Source: Datnioides undecimradiatus | Taxonomy: Eukaryota > Chordata > Actinopteri > Lobotiformes > Datnioididae | Length of the DNA stretch: 64,000 nt | Direction: 5' to 3' | Assembly: GCA_008933995.1 (NCBI GenBank) | Contig: WARS01000007.1 | Span: 1,428,230-1,492,229, forward strand | Shown: one piece after another, positions 1 through 14,200 of the stretch | How positions within the stretch are numbered: position 1 is the stretch's first letter | How the letters are laid out: every line of letters begins with the position of its first letter | Position numbers and translations under genes: made by a program | The notes under the pieces: model-generated | Database searches by the model: none | What the model was told of the DNA's origin: nothing | Seen by the model: the letters and a program-made list of their open reading frames with translations, nothing else

Positions 1-317
1 TGACACACTCCTCGTCTTCTCTTGTCTCCTCCCACGGATTTTACCTCTCTTACCCCTTCTTCCTTTATTTTCCCTTTCCAGTCCTCTTGTTTTCTGTCCG
101 TCATTCATTTTTCCCGTCTTCTTCTTCAGCTCTCCTGTCTTGTCTTCCCTTTGTTCTTCTGTCAAGTCTCCTATCCACTTCCTTCATCAGCCACCTCTTC
201 ACTCATCTCCTTTCTTGTCCTCTCAACTCCCCCATGTCCTACTTTTCCTTCTCCTTACCCCCTCTTCTCTCTCCTTCTCATATGTAATGTATTCCCTCTC
301 TCCATCTCTTCCCTCAG

Positions 318-604
318 AGTGAGGACCTTCCCTAAGGATTCAGCCTTGCTGGGCAGGGACACCGTAAGAGCCCTGATGTACTACGCCTTGAAGGTCTGGA
401 GCGACATCGCGCCACTTAACTTCCACGAGGTGGCAGGAAGCGATGCGGACATTCAAATCGACTTCACTAAGGCCGACCACAATGATGGATATCCCTTTGA
501 TGGGCCAGGGGGCACTGTGGCGCACGCATTTTTCCCCGGAGAGAGGTTCACAGCTGGAGACACGCACTTTGATGACGACGAGGCCTGGACCTTCAGATCT
601 CCAG
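318..604 (+). CDS. mmp17: mmp17 exon: N-terminal half of catalytic domain
   Basis: It follows a long pyrimidine tract ending in ccctcag and ends before gtgagg. The first base completes a split Arg codon, then the frame reads VRTFPKDS through [11 protein letters not shown] (95 residues). This part holds the structural zinc and calcium ligands ([33 protein letters not shown]). It ends in phase 1. Confidence 0.95.
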
Positions 605-2169
605 GTGAGGGTCTTTGCATCTGTGTGTGTGCCTGTACACACGGAGGTAAATAGACTCCAGTTTCCTGCTGTTGTATCCTTTTAAAAGCGAATCTAATAC
701 TTAGATGATTCACACTTACTGTAAATAGGAACTATTTCAGTAGTTTAAACTTTTCAAATATTTATCCATCACTCTCAGCTGTATTTCAACCTCTTTGCTC
801 ACTTGCTAATTAGTTTTCATGCACCCTAAATTAGCCTCCAGCACATGGTGTATGTATTATAATGTATTACGACTGACTGGTTGCGCATTATCTACACAAC
901 ATCAGCACGTTTGGCTGTTTATTTTCCTCCTTAACCCAAATCTTTTTGGTTGAGCTGGCTTCCCGTGTACCTCCTGGCAGCTGTAGAAGCCCTCTGGGTT
1001 AACCCTGAATAGGAGTCACTGCTCTAGGCGATACTGTGGTGTTGTACAGGCTTTAATTGCTCCGCACCTTCATGTTTGAACTAGCTGTCAACGTGCCGCC
1101 ATCCTGAAATGTCTACACTGTAGTTTACAGCCGGAAGTGACTTCTGCACACTGCACCGAGAACCTGGGGCATTGTTCTTCAAAGCAGAGTTACTGTAGGT
1201 GGCACGATGAGCTGATCAAGACATTAGTCGGCACACAGAAATTAAGATTCAGAATAATTCTCGGTTAATTGCTTAAGCTCTAACAGTGACTGGTTCGAGG
1301 TTCTGAAATGTGCAGATTTGCAGCTTCATCTAAAGTGAATATTTTGGGGTTTTGGACTGTTGATGAGTGATTTGAAGACTTCATTACAGACTCTCAAAGA
1401 TCGTTATAAGCAGTTTTTACATTTATTTTGGATTTCAGTGGCTAACCCATTGAAATAATCGACTGATTAATTGAATTAATTATTTATTAATAGTTATTAT
1501 TGGCAGCCCAACTGTTTCTTTTTTCAATTTCAAACATTATTTAGTATAGGAGAATTCAAATTCTATTAACCTATCGAATTGAGGTGAAGGAGGAAGTCTC
1601 AGATGTGGAAATCTCGCAACCTTGTCCAAAAAAAAAAAAATCCTAAGTACTTGCATTATTAAGTCTCTTATTACAGTCATTGACACACAGGCAGCCAACC
1701 ATATTCATTCACTGCGTTTCTGCTTTGAGCTGTGTGGGCTAATAGATTGGTTTATGCAATGTTATCTTGAATGATCTGGCCAAATTTCTTTCATCAAACA
1801 GTTTTCAAAGAGCTTGATTACCCGCCGAGGGAGATCTGCGAGCCTGAAACGAGGACAGGATGACAGCGGCTCGAAATTGAATTCAATCAGCTCTGCCAAT
1901 CAAAAATAGACGAGCTTATATTGGAAATATCCATTATTCCGTGACAGCTGCACAACACGGCGCTTTGCTGTTTTGACTTTGGAAAGTAACTTCCACGGAC
2001 TGAGTCACACTCGCAGACTCGTTCCATTCACTCTTTCATACATTCACTCACTCACATACAATATGTATCCTCTCTGCACATCGTCAGTCCGGCGCCGCCT
2101 CTTTGCACTCCAGCTGAACTGTCTCTGTCCTTGTTATCTTATGAATAATTGTCACTTCCAGAGCCTTTG

Positions 2170-2222
<53 letters not shown>

Positions 2223-5200
2223 CACTCTGTTGCAAATGAAATTATTGGTGGACCGGACCGTTTTGCAAAATGCGACCAAAGCGTCACTTTCTGATAAGAC
2301 GTTTGTGCCTGGCATGTCGCTCAGCATCATCATCATCAGTTCTCCCAACTGTCCTTTTTCAAAAGCAAAGGGAAAAAAAGGGCGGGGACGGCGGGGGAGG
2401 GAGGCGGTTAGCGGGGAAAGGGTAGGGGAGCATCATGAGTCCGCTCGTCCGCATAAAATGAGCGGATGGAGTGATCTAGTCGCACTGAATGCATCATCAG
2501 GCAGAGGCTGTCTCACTGCGGTCACATGAATGACAGCATAAATCATTAACTCCCCCTCTTTTTTTCCTTTGACTTGCTTACTTTAGTCTTCCGTTCATGT
2601 GGATGACTGAACTTAAAATGACCTTCCTCCCTCCTGCGCTCACTACCGCCATTCATCCCTTCTCTCTGAAAGATGGATGGACAGAGGAGTAGAGAGGGAA
2701 GGGAGGAGAGGTAGAGATGAAGTGAGAAATACTTTTGGAACTTGTGAGAGACGCTGAAGCCAAATAAGACGAGGAGACGAGCGAAGCTAAGCATGAAAGT
2801 TCAAATGTGACCTTGGAAATATTGATATGACACAATGAACCCGACTCAAGGTCCATTTACCAGTGAGGGCATCCTCGGATGGAGGAGATTAGCTCAGCCC
2901 TAGAACCTTATTAGGTGTAACAAGCGGAAACATTAGAGATTATGTCACATTCGTTTCAAAAGAGAGTTAGCAGGAGCATAGGTGTCTGCTACGACCACAA
3001 GCTTCAGGACTTTCAGCTGCTCCGTCAGTCCCGGGGTACAAAACTGAAATGACAGGCAGCTTTGTGGAGCAAAATCATATCAGGTTGTGTTATCAGGTGG
3101 GGTGATAGAGCTAAAGCGCCCCTGAGGGTGTAAACCTGAATTTAGCAGCAAGCTAAAATGGATCCAGACATACGGTTCGTGTAATTTTGACTCACGTAAG
3201 CTGATGAGCTAAAACGAAACAAGCAATGAGATGATCCCCCCCCCCCCCCAAAAAAAACCTGTCGGTCCTACAGAGTCCAGCTGCGCTTCCTCACAGATGG
3301 TCATTGTGGTGCACGTGGCTGTTTGCGCACAAACTGGCGGGAATAATTGCGTTACACACCTGGAGACACACCTCGCTGCGTGAAGTGGGCATGAAATATA
3401 CTATACTATAATGAAATATGGCACATTTTTGTGTGTGTTTAGCCTAAAACTGTGATTTTATGGTCCTTATTGGAAAATCTGGCAACTATATTAAAAGAAA
3501 ATGCATTAACTTTTTCTAATTATATCTCTTCTTTGTGGGTAATTGATGTCTTTGTTTCTATAGAACTGCAAATAGTACTGAAGCAGGGCAAGAGTCATTG
3601 TTACAGCCGGGCTGTGTACATCACCATCTGCTGAAAAAGTCCCCAAAGCCAAGAGATGAAGGAGTGCCAAAAGTCTGAGATACGTGGGGATGCCATTACT
3701 CCTCCTCTCATTCCAAGTGCTGCCTTTTACTTTCCTGGAGAAGCAGAAATGCATGACTTGGCAGCTTCTACACAGCTACACCTCTTCCTTGCCTCACCCT
3801 CACACATCCAGAATAGAGTAATTCCTGGATGAAAGATAAATTCATGACAAAACCCGACGTAAATGCCTCTCCTCCAAAGCTGAGAGCGAAACAGAGAGGA
3901 ATCTGTAGGCAAGCAGCATTTTCTGATCCAGCCACGCTGACAGTGTGAGTGTTTTCCCCCCCACACAGATGCACTGACAGTGGGCCTATACACTGTGTGA
4001 TTTTCAGGATTACGTGTACATTATCTTGTGCAATGCGCCGAAAGAAACCCAGCTCGGTGGCGGCGCGCGCCAAGCGTCAGTGCTCTGTTTGATGTCGCTG
4101 CGGTCTGAAAAAGTTGCCGTTGCCGGGGTGAATTCAGGGAAACGAGCATCCAAGCAAACCATCCGTTTCTCTGACATCATTTTCATTTTAAACTCCTGCA
4201 TTTTACAAAACTGTATCCATAAACTAAGTATGGAAGGTCTAACAATATTACAACATTATCCTGCTTTTGGTGCGACGTGATTGGTCGTTCTGTTTCACAG
4301 TTCTCTTGCATTTGTCTTGTAGCTTCACCGCCTGACCTTGTCATTTAGTGCGCCGACAGTTATTCGACAACAGCCAGCATGAGAATTTCAACTCTGTTGC
4401 AAGAAGGAGCCAATACTCTGCCAGACCAAAAGTTCAGCCCGTTGTCTGATGTCATAGATCTGAAGGCGGAATTGGATTTAGCGGTTAGCGGTCGCTTCTC
4501 CGTTATTGAATTTGAATGGCGGAGGCAAAATAAAAGCATGCCCGCTTTCTTGGTCTCTGTGTGACATCTCTTAGCTAGCTGTTGTCTGAAAGAAGGGAAA
4601 TTAGGGTCAGACAATGAGGATGTCAAAGGAATTACGTTGTTTTCTTCATTAGTTGGAATGTAGGACCCTTTGTAGCCTGGGTGTATTGTGACCTCATGCT
4701 TTAGATGAAACCCTAACTTTAAGGATAGAGCATAGTGTGTGTGTGTGTGTGTGTGTGTGCGTGTGTGTGTGTCTGTCTACCCCAGCTGCTGAGTCTGTGA
4801 TGGGGCCGGGGACCCGTGCGGATCTCCCTCCTTTGTTTTGCGTTATCAGGGCTGTGGCCATATGTTGCAGGACAGCAGCTCAATCTGCTCCAATTAGACC
4901 TCCCACCAGGCCACAGCAGCGGCAGGACAAGCAGAGGATGCTGTAGAGTGGCCTGTGTGTGTGTGTGTGTGTGTGTTTGAACGTATGGGGCAAGGGAGGG
5001 GGGCAGCAGCTGCAGAGATGTAGGTTTAGTTAATGGCAGCAGGGCAGTGAAGGAGGGAGGGGTCAGAAGTGTGACCCACATCTATGTGACTGTAATTTAT
5101 TTCTCTCTGACTCATAATAAAACAATAAAATACAGATATTCACATGTCCTAGCAACCAATACATCCATTACTGTGGTTTAAGTGCTTCTTTTAAGGCTGA

Positions 5201-8200
5201 TGTTGATTTTTGCATCCATGTATTATTCAGGGAGACTGACGGATGAAGCCCCCTCCCTCTCTGTGCAGTGTGATGAGGGAGAAAGTACAAAAATTTGGAT
5301 CGATTGTGTGAATCATGGTACCTTTTCAAGGATACCTCTTCCTTCCACTGTGATGAATCCCCTCTAGGGCGAGATTCGCATCCAGAGCATCAAACTTTTT
5401 CATCTGTAAAGCAAGCACAGGCTGCTATTTTTACCTCCTCTGAAGACAAAAACTCCCCCCCAAATGTCTTTAATCAGCTCCCCGAAGATAGCCACGGACC
5501 GGGTAGAACTCTCCCTCTCTCCTCCCGCGGAGTGAAGTTCAGCTCAGCTCCAGATCACGCTGCTTTTTGTTCAGCCGTTCACTTCGCCTTCTCCGCGCCG
5601 CTCTGAGGCTGCCAGACTGACGCACTGAAGCAGAGGAGGCGGGGAACGGGGAAAAAAAGTGAAATTAAACAACTCTTAATTTCTTCAAGTCACACTCTGC
5701 CAGCCCCACCTGGCTGCTATCACACAACAACCTCCTCCAGCATCATCAGCTCGTCTCTCAGGCGTTGCGTAGCGTGTCAGTATCACTGGCTTCTACGTAT
5801 CGTTCTGCTTGTCAGACGGAGGAAGGTTGAGCCCTGCCCGGCGCCGCTCTGCTCCCACTGAACCACCAGAACCATAATTTGTTGTTCCGGGCAACTTTTA
5901 CAAAAGCTAATCCCTCGAGAAGATGTAAACTTGTTAGGTCAGCCCGGAAGGTAAAAAGTGAATGTTGGTGCTTCAGCAGATTGTAGCGCTATGTAATCGT
6001 CTTTAGAAAAATGAGCCTTATCAGACAAATCCGCAGCTGAGTAATTGCCTTTGCTAATCCCCCCCCCCCTCCCTTCCTCCCATTGCATTGTTCTCAGCGG
6101 GACCCTAAATCTGAGTCCACTAAGGCCAGCTCCTAATGTGCATGATGATGCTGAATAGTGGAATATTAAGCACCACGTTTAGCGGACCGGTTCACCCCCC
6201 TCTGTGTGATTGATGTTTCCGCCGTCCATTAGGAGCCGTGAGAGGCGGCGTCTCAGTGAGATCAAATAAGTAGAGGTCTGGAAGTGCTGTTGTTGCTTTG
6301 ACAGGCAGCAGATTGCTTCTATTAATTATCACTCTGCCAGCAATCTGCTTCAGCAAACTGATTACCCCGCGCTAAAACAAAAGCGTCATTAAGCAGGTGA
6401 ATTTTTCATGACATTCAATTTTTCCATGTGTGTGCTGTTTATATGTCTCTGTGAGGGTGCGCTGCTCGGTGAGAGAGAAGAAACGCTTATGAAGAACACA
6501 GCGGGAGACAGATTGGACAGTTAATTACTATCGTGTTCATGGTTCATATCGGAGCCTGACTGATAGATCAGCAGGCCGATATTAGCAGGACATTTCAGTG
6601 TCCTGTTGATATGGAAACATTGTATGAATAATTGTGCACATTGTGCTGTAATACATTGGTGTCTCTAAAAAAGCTATATAAAATACATTTAAGTGAAACA
6701 TCTTTGTTAATTCTTTAAGGAAACAGCCGTCTGATCACCTCTGCAACGTCACATCCACTTTGAAATAGTCTGTTTTCATTCTAGCTTGAAAATTCACTTT
6801 ACCGGCCTCAACACTGGTCATCCATGGAGTTACCCTCTAAAATCAGCGTCTGTCTCAAACAGGCCATATTAGTCGAACCCTGAATCATACAGAATATGAG
6901 TCTTGTCAGATAATAACTCATTTTGATTTATAATTAATAAAAAAAAAAAGAGTATGGTTCAAACCTGCTGTATATAAAAAGTGTCAGAATACATATCTTC
7001 ATTATGATTTTGGTGCTACATCGATGAAATTGAATTGAAACTGAATGCAACACACACATGCATGTATTTATTTGTATTTCTATATATTTGAGCAACCAAG
7101 CAGCTCAGTACAGCTCTGATCTGAAGCCTTTGTACAGTCATCTTTAGCAGGACGCTGATTGTTAAACTGTGGTCCTACCTTGACTGTGGCCTGAACTCTG
7201 CTTTTTTTTTTTTTAACACATTTATTAACGACGTGTGTATGCAAGCTTGCTGCCTTCCCATGCGTGACTTCATTCTCTCACCCACTTCCTGAGTGTGCCT
7301 GAGATAGTATTCGCTCTAAATCCTGAGTGTTACATCACGACGGCCCACGACTGAAACTCTGTTACAAAAGTGCCAGAGACCGGCGGCGTGCCGGATGTCT
7401 GCTTTCTTCTCAGGTGTGTGAACATTAAAAAGCTATCTGTGTGAAATTTGCAGAGAACAATTAAGGTTATTGGAGCGTGGAAAGGGTTAGAGAAAGAAAA
7501 GCTCTCTCGCTGTCCTTGTCTTTCTCTGTCCCTCTCTCTTTGTTAGCAGAGAACGCAGCACAGCTCCAGCCTCTAAAAGAACGAGCAATGGCAGAGTATA
7601 AGGGGAGAATTTAGTCTCTCTAGGCTACATCACGTCGTTAGATGTTACTTAAATAGAGCATTACTGAAAGTGTTATTTCAAGTTTTTGTCTTTTAGCCCA
7701 CCCTTCATGGCACGTCACATCTTTGCCCGTGCCCTTGGTTTCACACCGCCGCATTTCCAGACTCAAGTACAATACAGGAAGAGAAAGAAATGTGGTTAAA
7801 ATACAGACGCAGAAAACAGCAACAAGAGGAACGGACTGTAAAGTTGGAACAGGTAGCCGAGGAGAGTGAAGCAGGGCTGCAACAAGAACCCTTCCCCAGT
7901 AAAGCTCCCTACCTTACTTATTTTTGGTTTACCTCCCTCTAAAATCAAGTAAATATATACAAGACATAGTTACCATCAATGATTCAATCAATGTGATTAA
8001 TGCCGAAGCTTGACGCGAGAGGCAGCATGGTCTTTCGGCTTCCTGTGGTCTCTCTTGTTAAATTCGAGCAGCTGTGGCGGCGGACAGACTTGCAGTGTCA
8101 GCGAGGTCGGATGATGTAAGGCCGTGTTCATGTACCTCTGCTGGGTAAACATGTAAACACAGGGCTGTAAACACTCCGTTAGGGCTCGCTGAGCCCGGGA

Positions 8201-11200
8201 AGGTATGTAAGGAGGGGGCTGTGTCACACACTGTTTGTGCTTAAGCTGAGTTTGCACACCACACTTGATAATTCATATTAGGAGCTCAGCTGCTGTGTCT
8301 CTGTCAAACTAATAGGAAAAACCTGAAAAAGCGCTTGAAATTCTTAAAATACTTGCAATCCTGAACCTGAAATAAAAACACTTGATTGCAACACCAATAA
8401 GCAAATTCAGACAAATAAGGTAAATAAACTGAGGCAAAGGTGCTGCAATTGTGTCCTCATTTTAAAAGGACTACCTGAACAAAAGCTGATAATTGAGTGA
8501 GCTGCATCTTTCCATCTATGAGCACGATGTCCTTGCTTAAGCTCAGCCAAGTGCTGGAGGCCAGAGTGGTTGCATCATGCCCTATCACAATACAGGGCGC
8601 GTTCGAGTGCACCGTATTCATTGCACAAAAAATGATGCTTACCTGGAGCACCAGAGGGCCCATAGAAACCAAGGTGATTTCATCATACCGTCTGAGATCC
8701 GACACAATAGATACACCTGCCACAGCAGCCAAGTGTGGAAAGACAAGCAGAACACAGACAAACCTTTGCCTTCATATACCAGATTTTTCTGACAACCTGG
8801 GAGGTACAAAGAGCAGGTAAAGACCCCAGCATATCAAATATTTACAGCATCACTGTCAATTTAATTTCCACAGAGCTGAGGCGGTATTGCAGCAACCTCA
8901 GTGTATACTGATTATGCACTACACAAGGTTGTTCCAGGTCTGTTACTTTGTCAGTTGGTCGTCAGTTGTCTTTTATACTTATAGGCTAGTGAAGCTGTTT
9001 CACCTGCCACCTGAACACAAAAGAGGAGGGAGGACTGAGTGGCAACCTATCTTTAAGCACAGCTCACATTGTGGCTAAATGCCTCGACAAGTTTCAGACT
9101 GTACTAGTGGAAGATTTCAAGGCTGTGGAAACATCAAGAAACCAAAATACAGTACTCTGGGGAGCACTGCAACGGTCTCGTTCTTCACACCTCAAGTAGC
9201 TACAAACACACTGCAGTGCATTTAGAGGTTTGCAGGACAGAATCATTGGATGCAACATGTAAGAACATAAAACATGACAGAATAATGTGATGATGATATA
9301 CACTCACCGGCCTCCTCATTAGGCATATTAATGTAACCGCGCGGCCATGGATTCTGCCTTTATAGATATAGCTGTGTTCAGTTTTGAGAGGTATTAATGT
9401 AGCTACATCTTTCTTATTGAGGTTGTAGGTGTTCCTGATATTTTGTCAAGCTCGTTTACATACCTGAGAGGGCTAGAATATTACAAACGCTATTCATTAT
9501 AATGATACAAAACCAGCACAGATACTGATTATCGGGGGAAAATCAATATGGCTCCCGATGTACTGCGACTACGCAAAGGTACTCAGAAGGCTCACTGGGC
9601 GATGGGTCAGGAAGGAGAAGCTGTTCTTGCCTGCCTGTTTTGGCTCCAGTTGTGCAGGAGAGTTTGGACGCCAGAATGGGGAGGTTGTTGGCCGCGATCT
9701 CTGGTTACTCATTTATTTGTTTGGTCTGGTTTTATCCCGTGTGGCCCAAATCAGTATTTTGTGTAATGGTGGACTGGATGTTGGCTGTGGTCCACACCAC
9801 CACTGTGGGCCAGCTGGATGGCCTCATCTGTTGCATGAGGTGAATGCTCCAACGAGTCCTCTCAGTGACTGAGTCATAGTGACCGCAAAGGAAGATTGTT
9901 AAGCATCGTTTCATGACTGCTATAAATTTAATGATGACAGTGCTGAGAGACCAAGAAATGGTAGCAGCAGCTCTTTGTAAATTGCAATAGACACATCAGT
10001 AAATAATAATTTGTTACATCACACCAATTAGTCCTTACGTTGAGAGTAGTTGTAACGGAATATTTACACTGACTGCTGCTCAGTGAACCAGTGGACCAGT
10101 TAGTTTGCTTCATGTAAAGGCATTTATATTGAAGAGAAAAGGGCTGCTGACCCCTGATGAAATGATGGAAACTGAGAAGATCTGAAATGATATAATCTGC
10201 ATTAAAATAAAAAAACCTCACACCAATATCATTTAACTGAATTACCAAACATCAGGCAGGTTAGCATGATTTGTATTTCCCAATCATTTATCATGAATTA
10301 TATATATATGAAACATATATGTCCTCTTGTCCGTAATTAAAATTTACAATTTGCACATTATTTAAGAAGCTATCACGGACTGAGAAGGGGATTTGCAAAT
10401 AGCTTGTGCAGACCAACAGCTGTGCATGAAGGTGTTAATTGCAGATATACATTCCTTGAGCCGTATCAATATATTCCCAGGCTGTCAAAAGGATTCCAGA
10501 CTCACGTTGACTGTATCCTCCATAAACGGACTGGCCCTTAAGGCAAACTTCAGGGCATCCACAAAGGGCAGTACGATATATTTCAAGTAGCCTCGTTCAA
10601 AGGTCTCCTAAGATCAAAGCCACTCTGCCCTGTGATCCTAGTTGTTGAGGACTGGAGGAATGGGAGACAAGAAGAGGTTCTGGGCCTGGTAAATGAGTCC
10701 TGTAAGCCCCATAGTCCATATAAAGCATTTTGAGTTGATGAAAAAAAGAAGAGTATTGACTGTTCTGTTTTCAATACTCTGCAGAGGTACATAGAAGTCG
10801 CCTCTCTCTCTCTATCTCTCCCTGCCTTCCCAAATGAATTGGGTTCATCCACCCAATTCTCTGCGCTCCTACTTTGTCCACAGGCATTACATTTATTCTG
10901 TCAGCCTCACATGGGCCGTAAATATGATGACATGGTACATACTCTGCTCTGAGCCCCTGTTCTCCCCCTCTCTATCCTTCCTTTTGTCCACCTTTCCTCT
11001 CTGCACCATGTGCTCCTGTAGATTAGAGTTGGCATTTGCTGTCTGAATACCCTGGTTGGGTACTGTAAGCATGAGTGCACGTCCCAAGTCGAGGCCAACC
11101 TAAGGTAAACTGAATGCAGACTTGAGCCTGGCCACCAAGGAACTCTAAGCTAGCTTGGCTTGACACGCTAGCTCTCCATATTTTTGCAAATCTAAATCTG

Positions 11201-14200
11201 CAAGCCCCAGGTTTTGTCTTGCTTCGCAGAGTCCGACAAAGTCTTCTGGAGGCTTCTCTTTTTTTTCAGCTGAACTTCGAACGAAAGGTGCTTTAATGGC
11301 CTGCAGCCTCTTCAGGTGTCTTTCTGCACAGGTTTTGATTGCCAGCCCAGGGACTCAGGCGGTATTACCATAGTTATCTCACTACACCACACGCCTTACG
11401 GCACTCAAAGCCTCCTGAGCTGTCTGTCATGGCTCTTAATTTGCACCATAAGCAGATGACTTGAAAAAGGATAAAATACTTGAACAGGGGTTTGACTGGG
11501 TCGATTTAAGATGCGGAGTAAGAGCGGAAAGGTCACATTGGTGCAATTGGTTGCGAGTAAACAGCTATTCCCACATGTCTGAAGTAATACCACTTTTTGC
11601 TTACAAGTATTTTTGTGACCAAGAGTAGTGGAAATTTCACCCAAGTGGGCTGCAAGTCATCTTAAATGTCCCCATCGTGGTAGTACCGCTGTGACCAAGT
11701 TGCCGGTTTCTTGCAGTTTCAGTCGCACTGTTCGGAAGTAGGGCTTTTTGGTTGAACTGGTTGGACTGCGTTTGACTTTCTTTCCTGCATTTCTTTATAA
11801 TATTTTAGTACCATGATGTTATCTCCTCTTCCTCTGTCTCCTCCAGACTCTCATGGGATGGATCTGTTCGCGGTTGCGGTCCACGAGTTCGGTCATGCCA
11901 TCGGCCTGGTCCACACCTCAGCCATGGAGTCCATCATGAGGCCGTACTACCAGGGTCCTGTCGGAGACCCTCTGAAGTACGACCTACCCTACGAGGACAA
12001 GGTCCGGGTCTGGCAGCTCTACGGTACGGCTGAACATTTAGTCAGCTTAATCCGCATTACTTGTGCGTGTGAAAGAGAGAAAGGGTGGAGAATTAAATTA
12101 GTCGCATTTCCATCAGAATTTCCATTATTAAATCTGCCACGAGTGTTCTGAAAAGTGCACACAGATGAAAAAACTAATTGATTAGAACATGGGAATATGC
12201 TGTTTGAAAGTGTCCATGTACTTATGAAGGGTGCCTTATAAATGGTAAGAGCATATATAACACATTGGAACATTTCTTCTTCCACACTAAACCTCTGTCT
12301 TTGTCTACCACACATACAGTATACATTTCTATCCTTGCATTAATCACTCTTAGAACTCTATGTACCAGCTAAATAATTCTTCTGAGTCTAGATTTCTGCC
12401 TCTGCTCGAGGTCTGATCGGTGCTGTGGAGCTTCACGGTGTGTGTGCCTCTACATATTTTCCCCGTATCTGCATTCACATAGTCTCCCTCTACTCCACTG
12501 ACCATGACTCATGAGCCTCTGCTGTAATTGCATGTTTTTCCCGGTGCAGTGGTGGAAACACCCGTTTTCTGGTGACAGCTCAGCAGTGAAGATACGGGGG
12601 CCTCGTCAGGCAGGAAGCAGCATTTGATGAGTTCTGTGGAGCCAGGTTATTGATTTAATGAAAACATGGATGGAGTTAATTGGGCCTCGTTATGGCATGT
12701 GACCTTATCACACCGTTCGCTGATACAGGAAATGGCAGCGTGAGAAAAGAGAATGATGAATGTGAGGAGGACGGGAGCCACGGGAGAGACTCACACAAAG
12801 TCTGTGTTGCGTTAACCTGTGGCGCAATAGGAAAATTACTAAGAATCAAAAGAATGTTAATAAATATGTTGTCATTTGACCTTTTAGGTGTCCGAGACTC
12901 AGTGTCGCACACAAACCGACCAGGCAACCCCTCCCAGACGGCTGAACCTCCTGTCTTGCTGGACCTTCCTGAAAACAGATCCGTGGTCCTGTAAGTGGAT
13001 GTTAATGAAGCCTATTCTTTAACAAAGCTATTTGTTGAAGAACACATCCTTATGGTGCACAATCCATATAGAAAACATTCATATCAGCTGCCATATTGTT
13101 AATCTGTGAAATATTCTCCTTTACAATCAGAATCTACAGCAGTCAGCAGGGGGGTAGTGCACTACAATGGGCCAAAAACAAAAAAATAGGCAACGTAAAC
13201 AAGTGATTCAAAGTAAAAAGCACACAAATCCCAGAAATAAGTGCAAACGAAAACCGCTGCATAAACAGTGCAGACAGCAGAAGTTCGCCAGGCCTCTAGG
13301 GGGAGCCCTAACAACCCGACTTTCAACCCGAGAGAGACTAGATGAGGGAGAGTGAGAAAAGTGGAGTAAAGAGGCAGCAGAAATAATATCCGTCACTGCT
13401 TTTCTTCTCGCTTCAAAAACAACCGATACCCAAGGTGACTGTCAGCTTACCTTGGGTATCGGTCTTAAAAATCCCACAGTCTTTTATTTTCATAATAACG
13501 TGCTGCAAATATGCAAATACACTTCAGCCTCCGTCAGTCTCTATCTCTGAGACTCTACCTTTGTGCCTACATCAAATGCAGTGCCCTGCATCACCAGTGT
13601 TGCACTTTTGTGTTGCTGGGTGAAAGCCGATGTTCTCCAGCACTCGCTCAGTCTGTAAATACCATTGAACATGACAGCACCTGAGCTGCAGTGGCCGGAT
13701 GAGCGCACTGAACCGCAACACGGTTCGACTCAGGACACATCTTATTAGGACGAGTGCTGCTCTTTGATAGGTCTTAGAGCTCCCGTTGACAAAGGTGCAC
13801 ATGCACATAAATGTCTGCAGCAGTCATATAAATTATTTTAATGTAGGTCGTGTTTTCCTGTTTTCAAGCAGGTATCAAGTCCTTAACAAGGCGTTTTAAC
13901 ACAACCATAAAATGTGGCCATATTAAAGTTAGGGCCATAATAGAGGTTCAGCTTCATCCATAAGACTAGACTGTTAACATGCAGGGTACTGGATGTCGTT
14001 ACAGAGACATCTCAGTTTTTCTGACGGTTCCCTGTACATCAGCGTAATTATACTGTGATTGTTTTTTAATTTTCTTGCTTTTTTCCTAGACTTCCGCTGA
14101 GAAACGGTGTAATGAATCCAGGCAGGAATACAAAACAGTTATTGTAAAAACAGTTTTTTTGTAGTTTGATAAGAAGTCACGAGGTGCCAACAAAGCAAAT

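Larger units (their letters stand above)
605..11846 (+). other. mmp17: mmp17 large intron (11.2 kb)
   Basis: This is the longest intron seen in the gene. It contains no supportable exon on either strand. It holds TG microsatellites (2171-2220, 4735-4772, 4954-4976), a 14-base C run (3236-3249), a dispersed repeat (about 6540-6880), a degenerate element at about 9297-9450 and an 11-bp inverted repeat at 6307-6349. Several low-repeat blocks (for example about 1790-1960 and 6260-6420) look like candidate conserved non-coding elements, but conservation cannot be judged from one sequence. Confidence 0.85.

Noticed and set aside
22-317. Apparent Ser/Pro/Phe-rich N-terminus continuous with the mmp17 catalytic exon
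   Set aside because: It is the translated intronic pyrimidine tract; the conserved protein begins at the acceptor at 317/318.
9558-9872. Overlapping plus-strand ORFs near 9.6-9.9 kb
   Set aside because: Two frames are open over the same bases, neither shows a domain or good splice sites, and they lie in an mmp17 intron.
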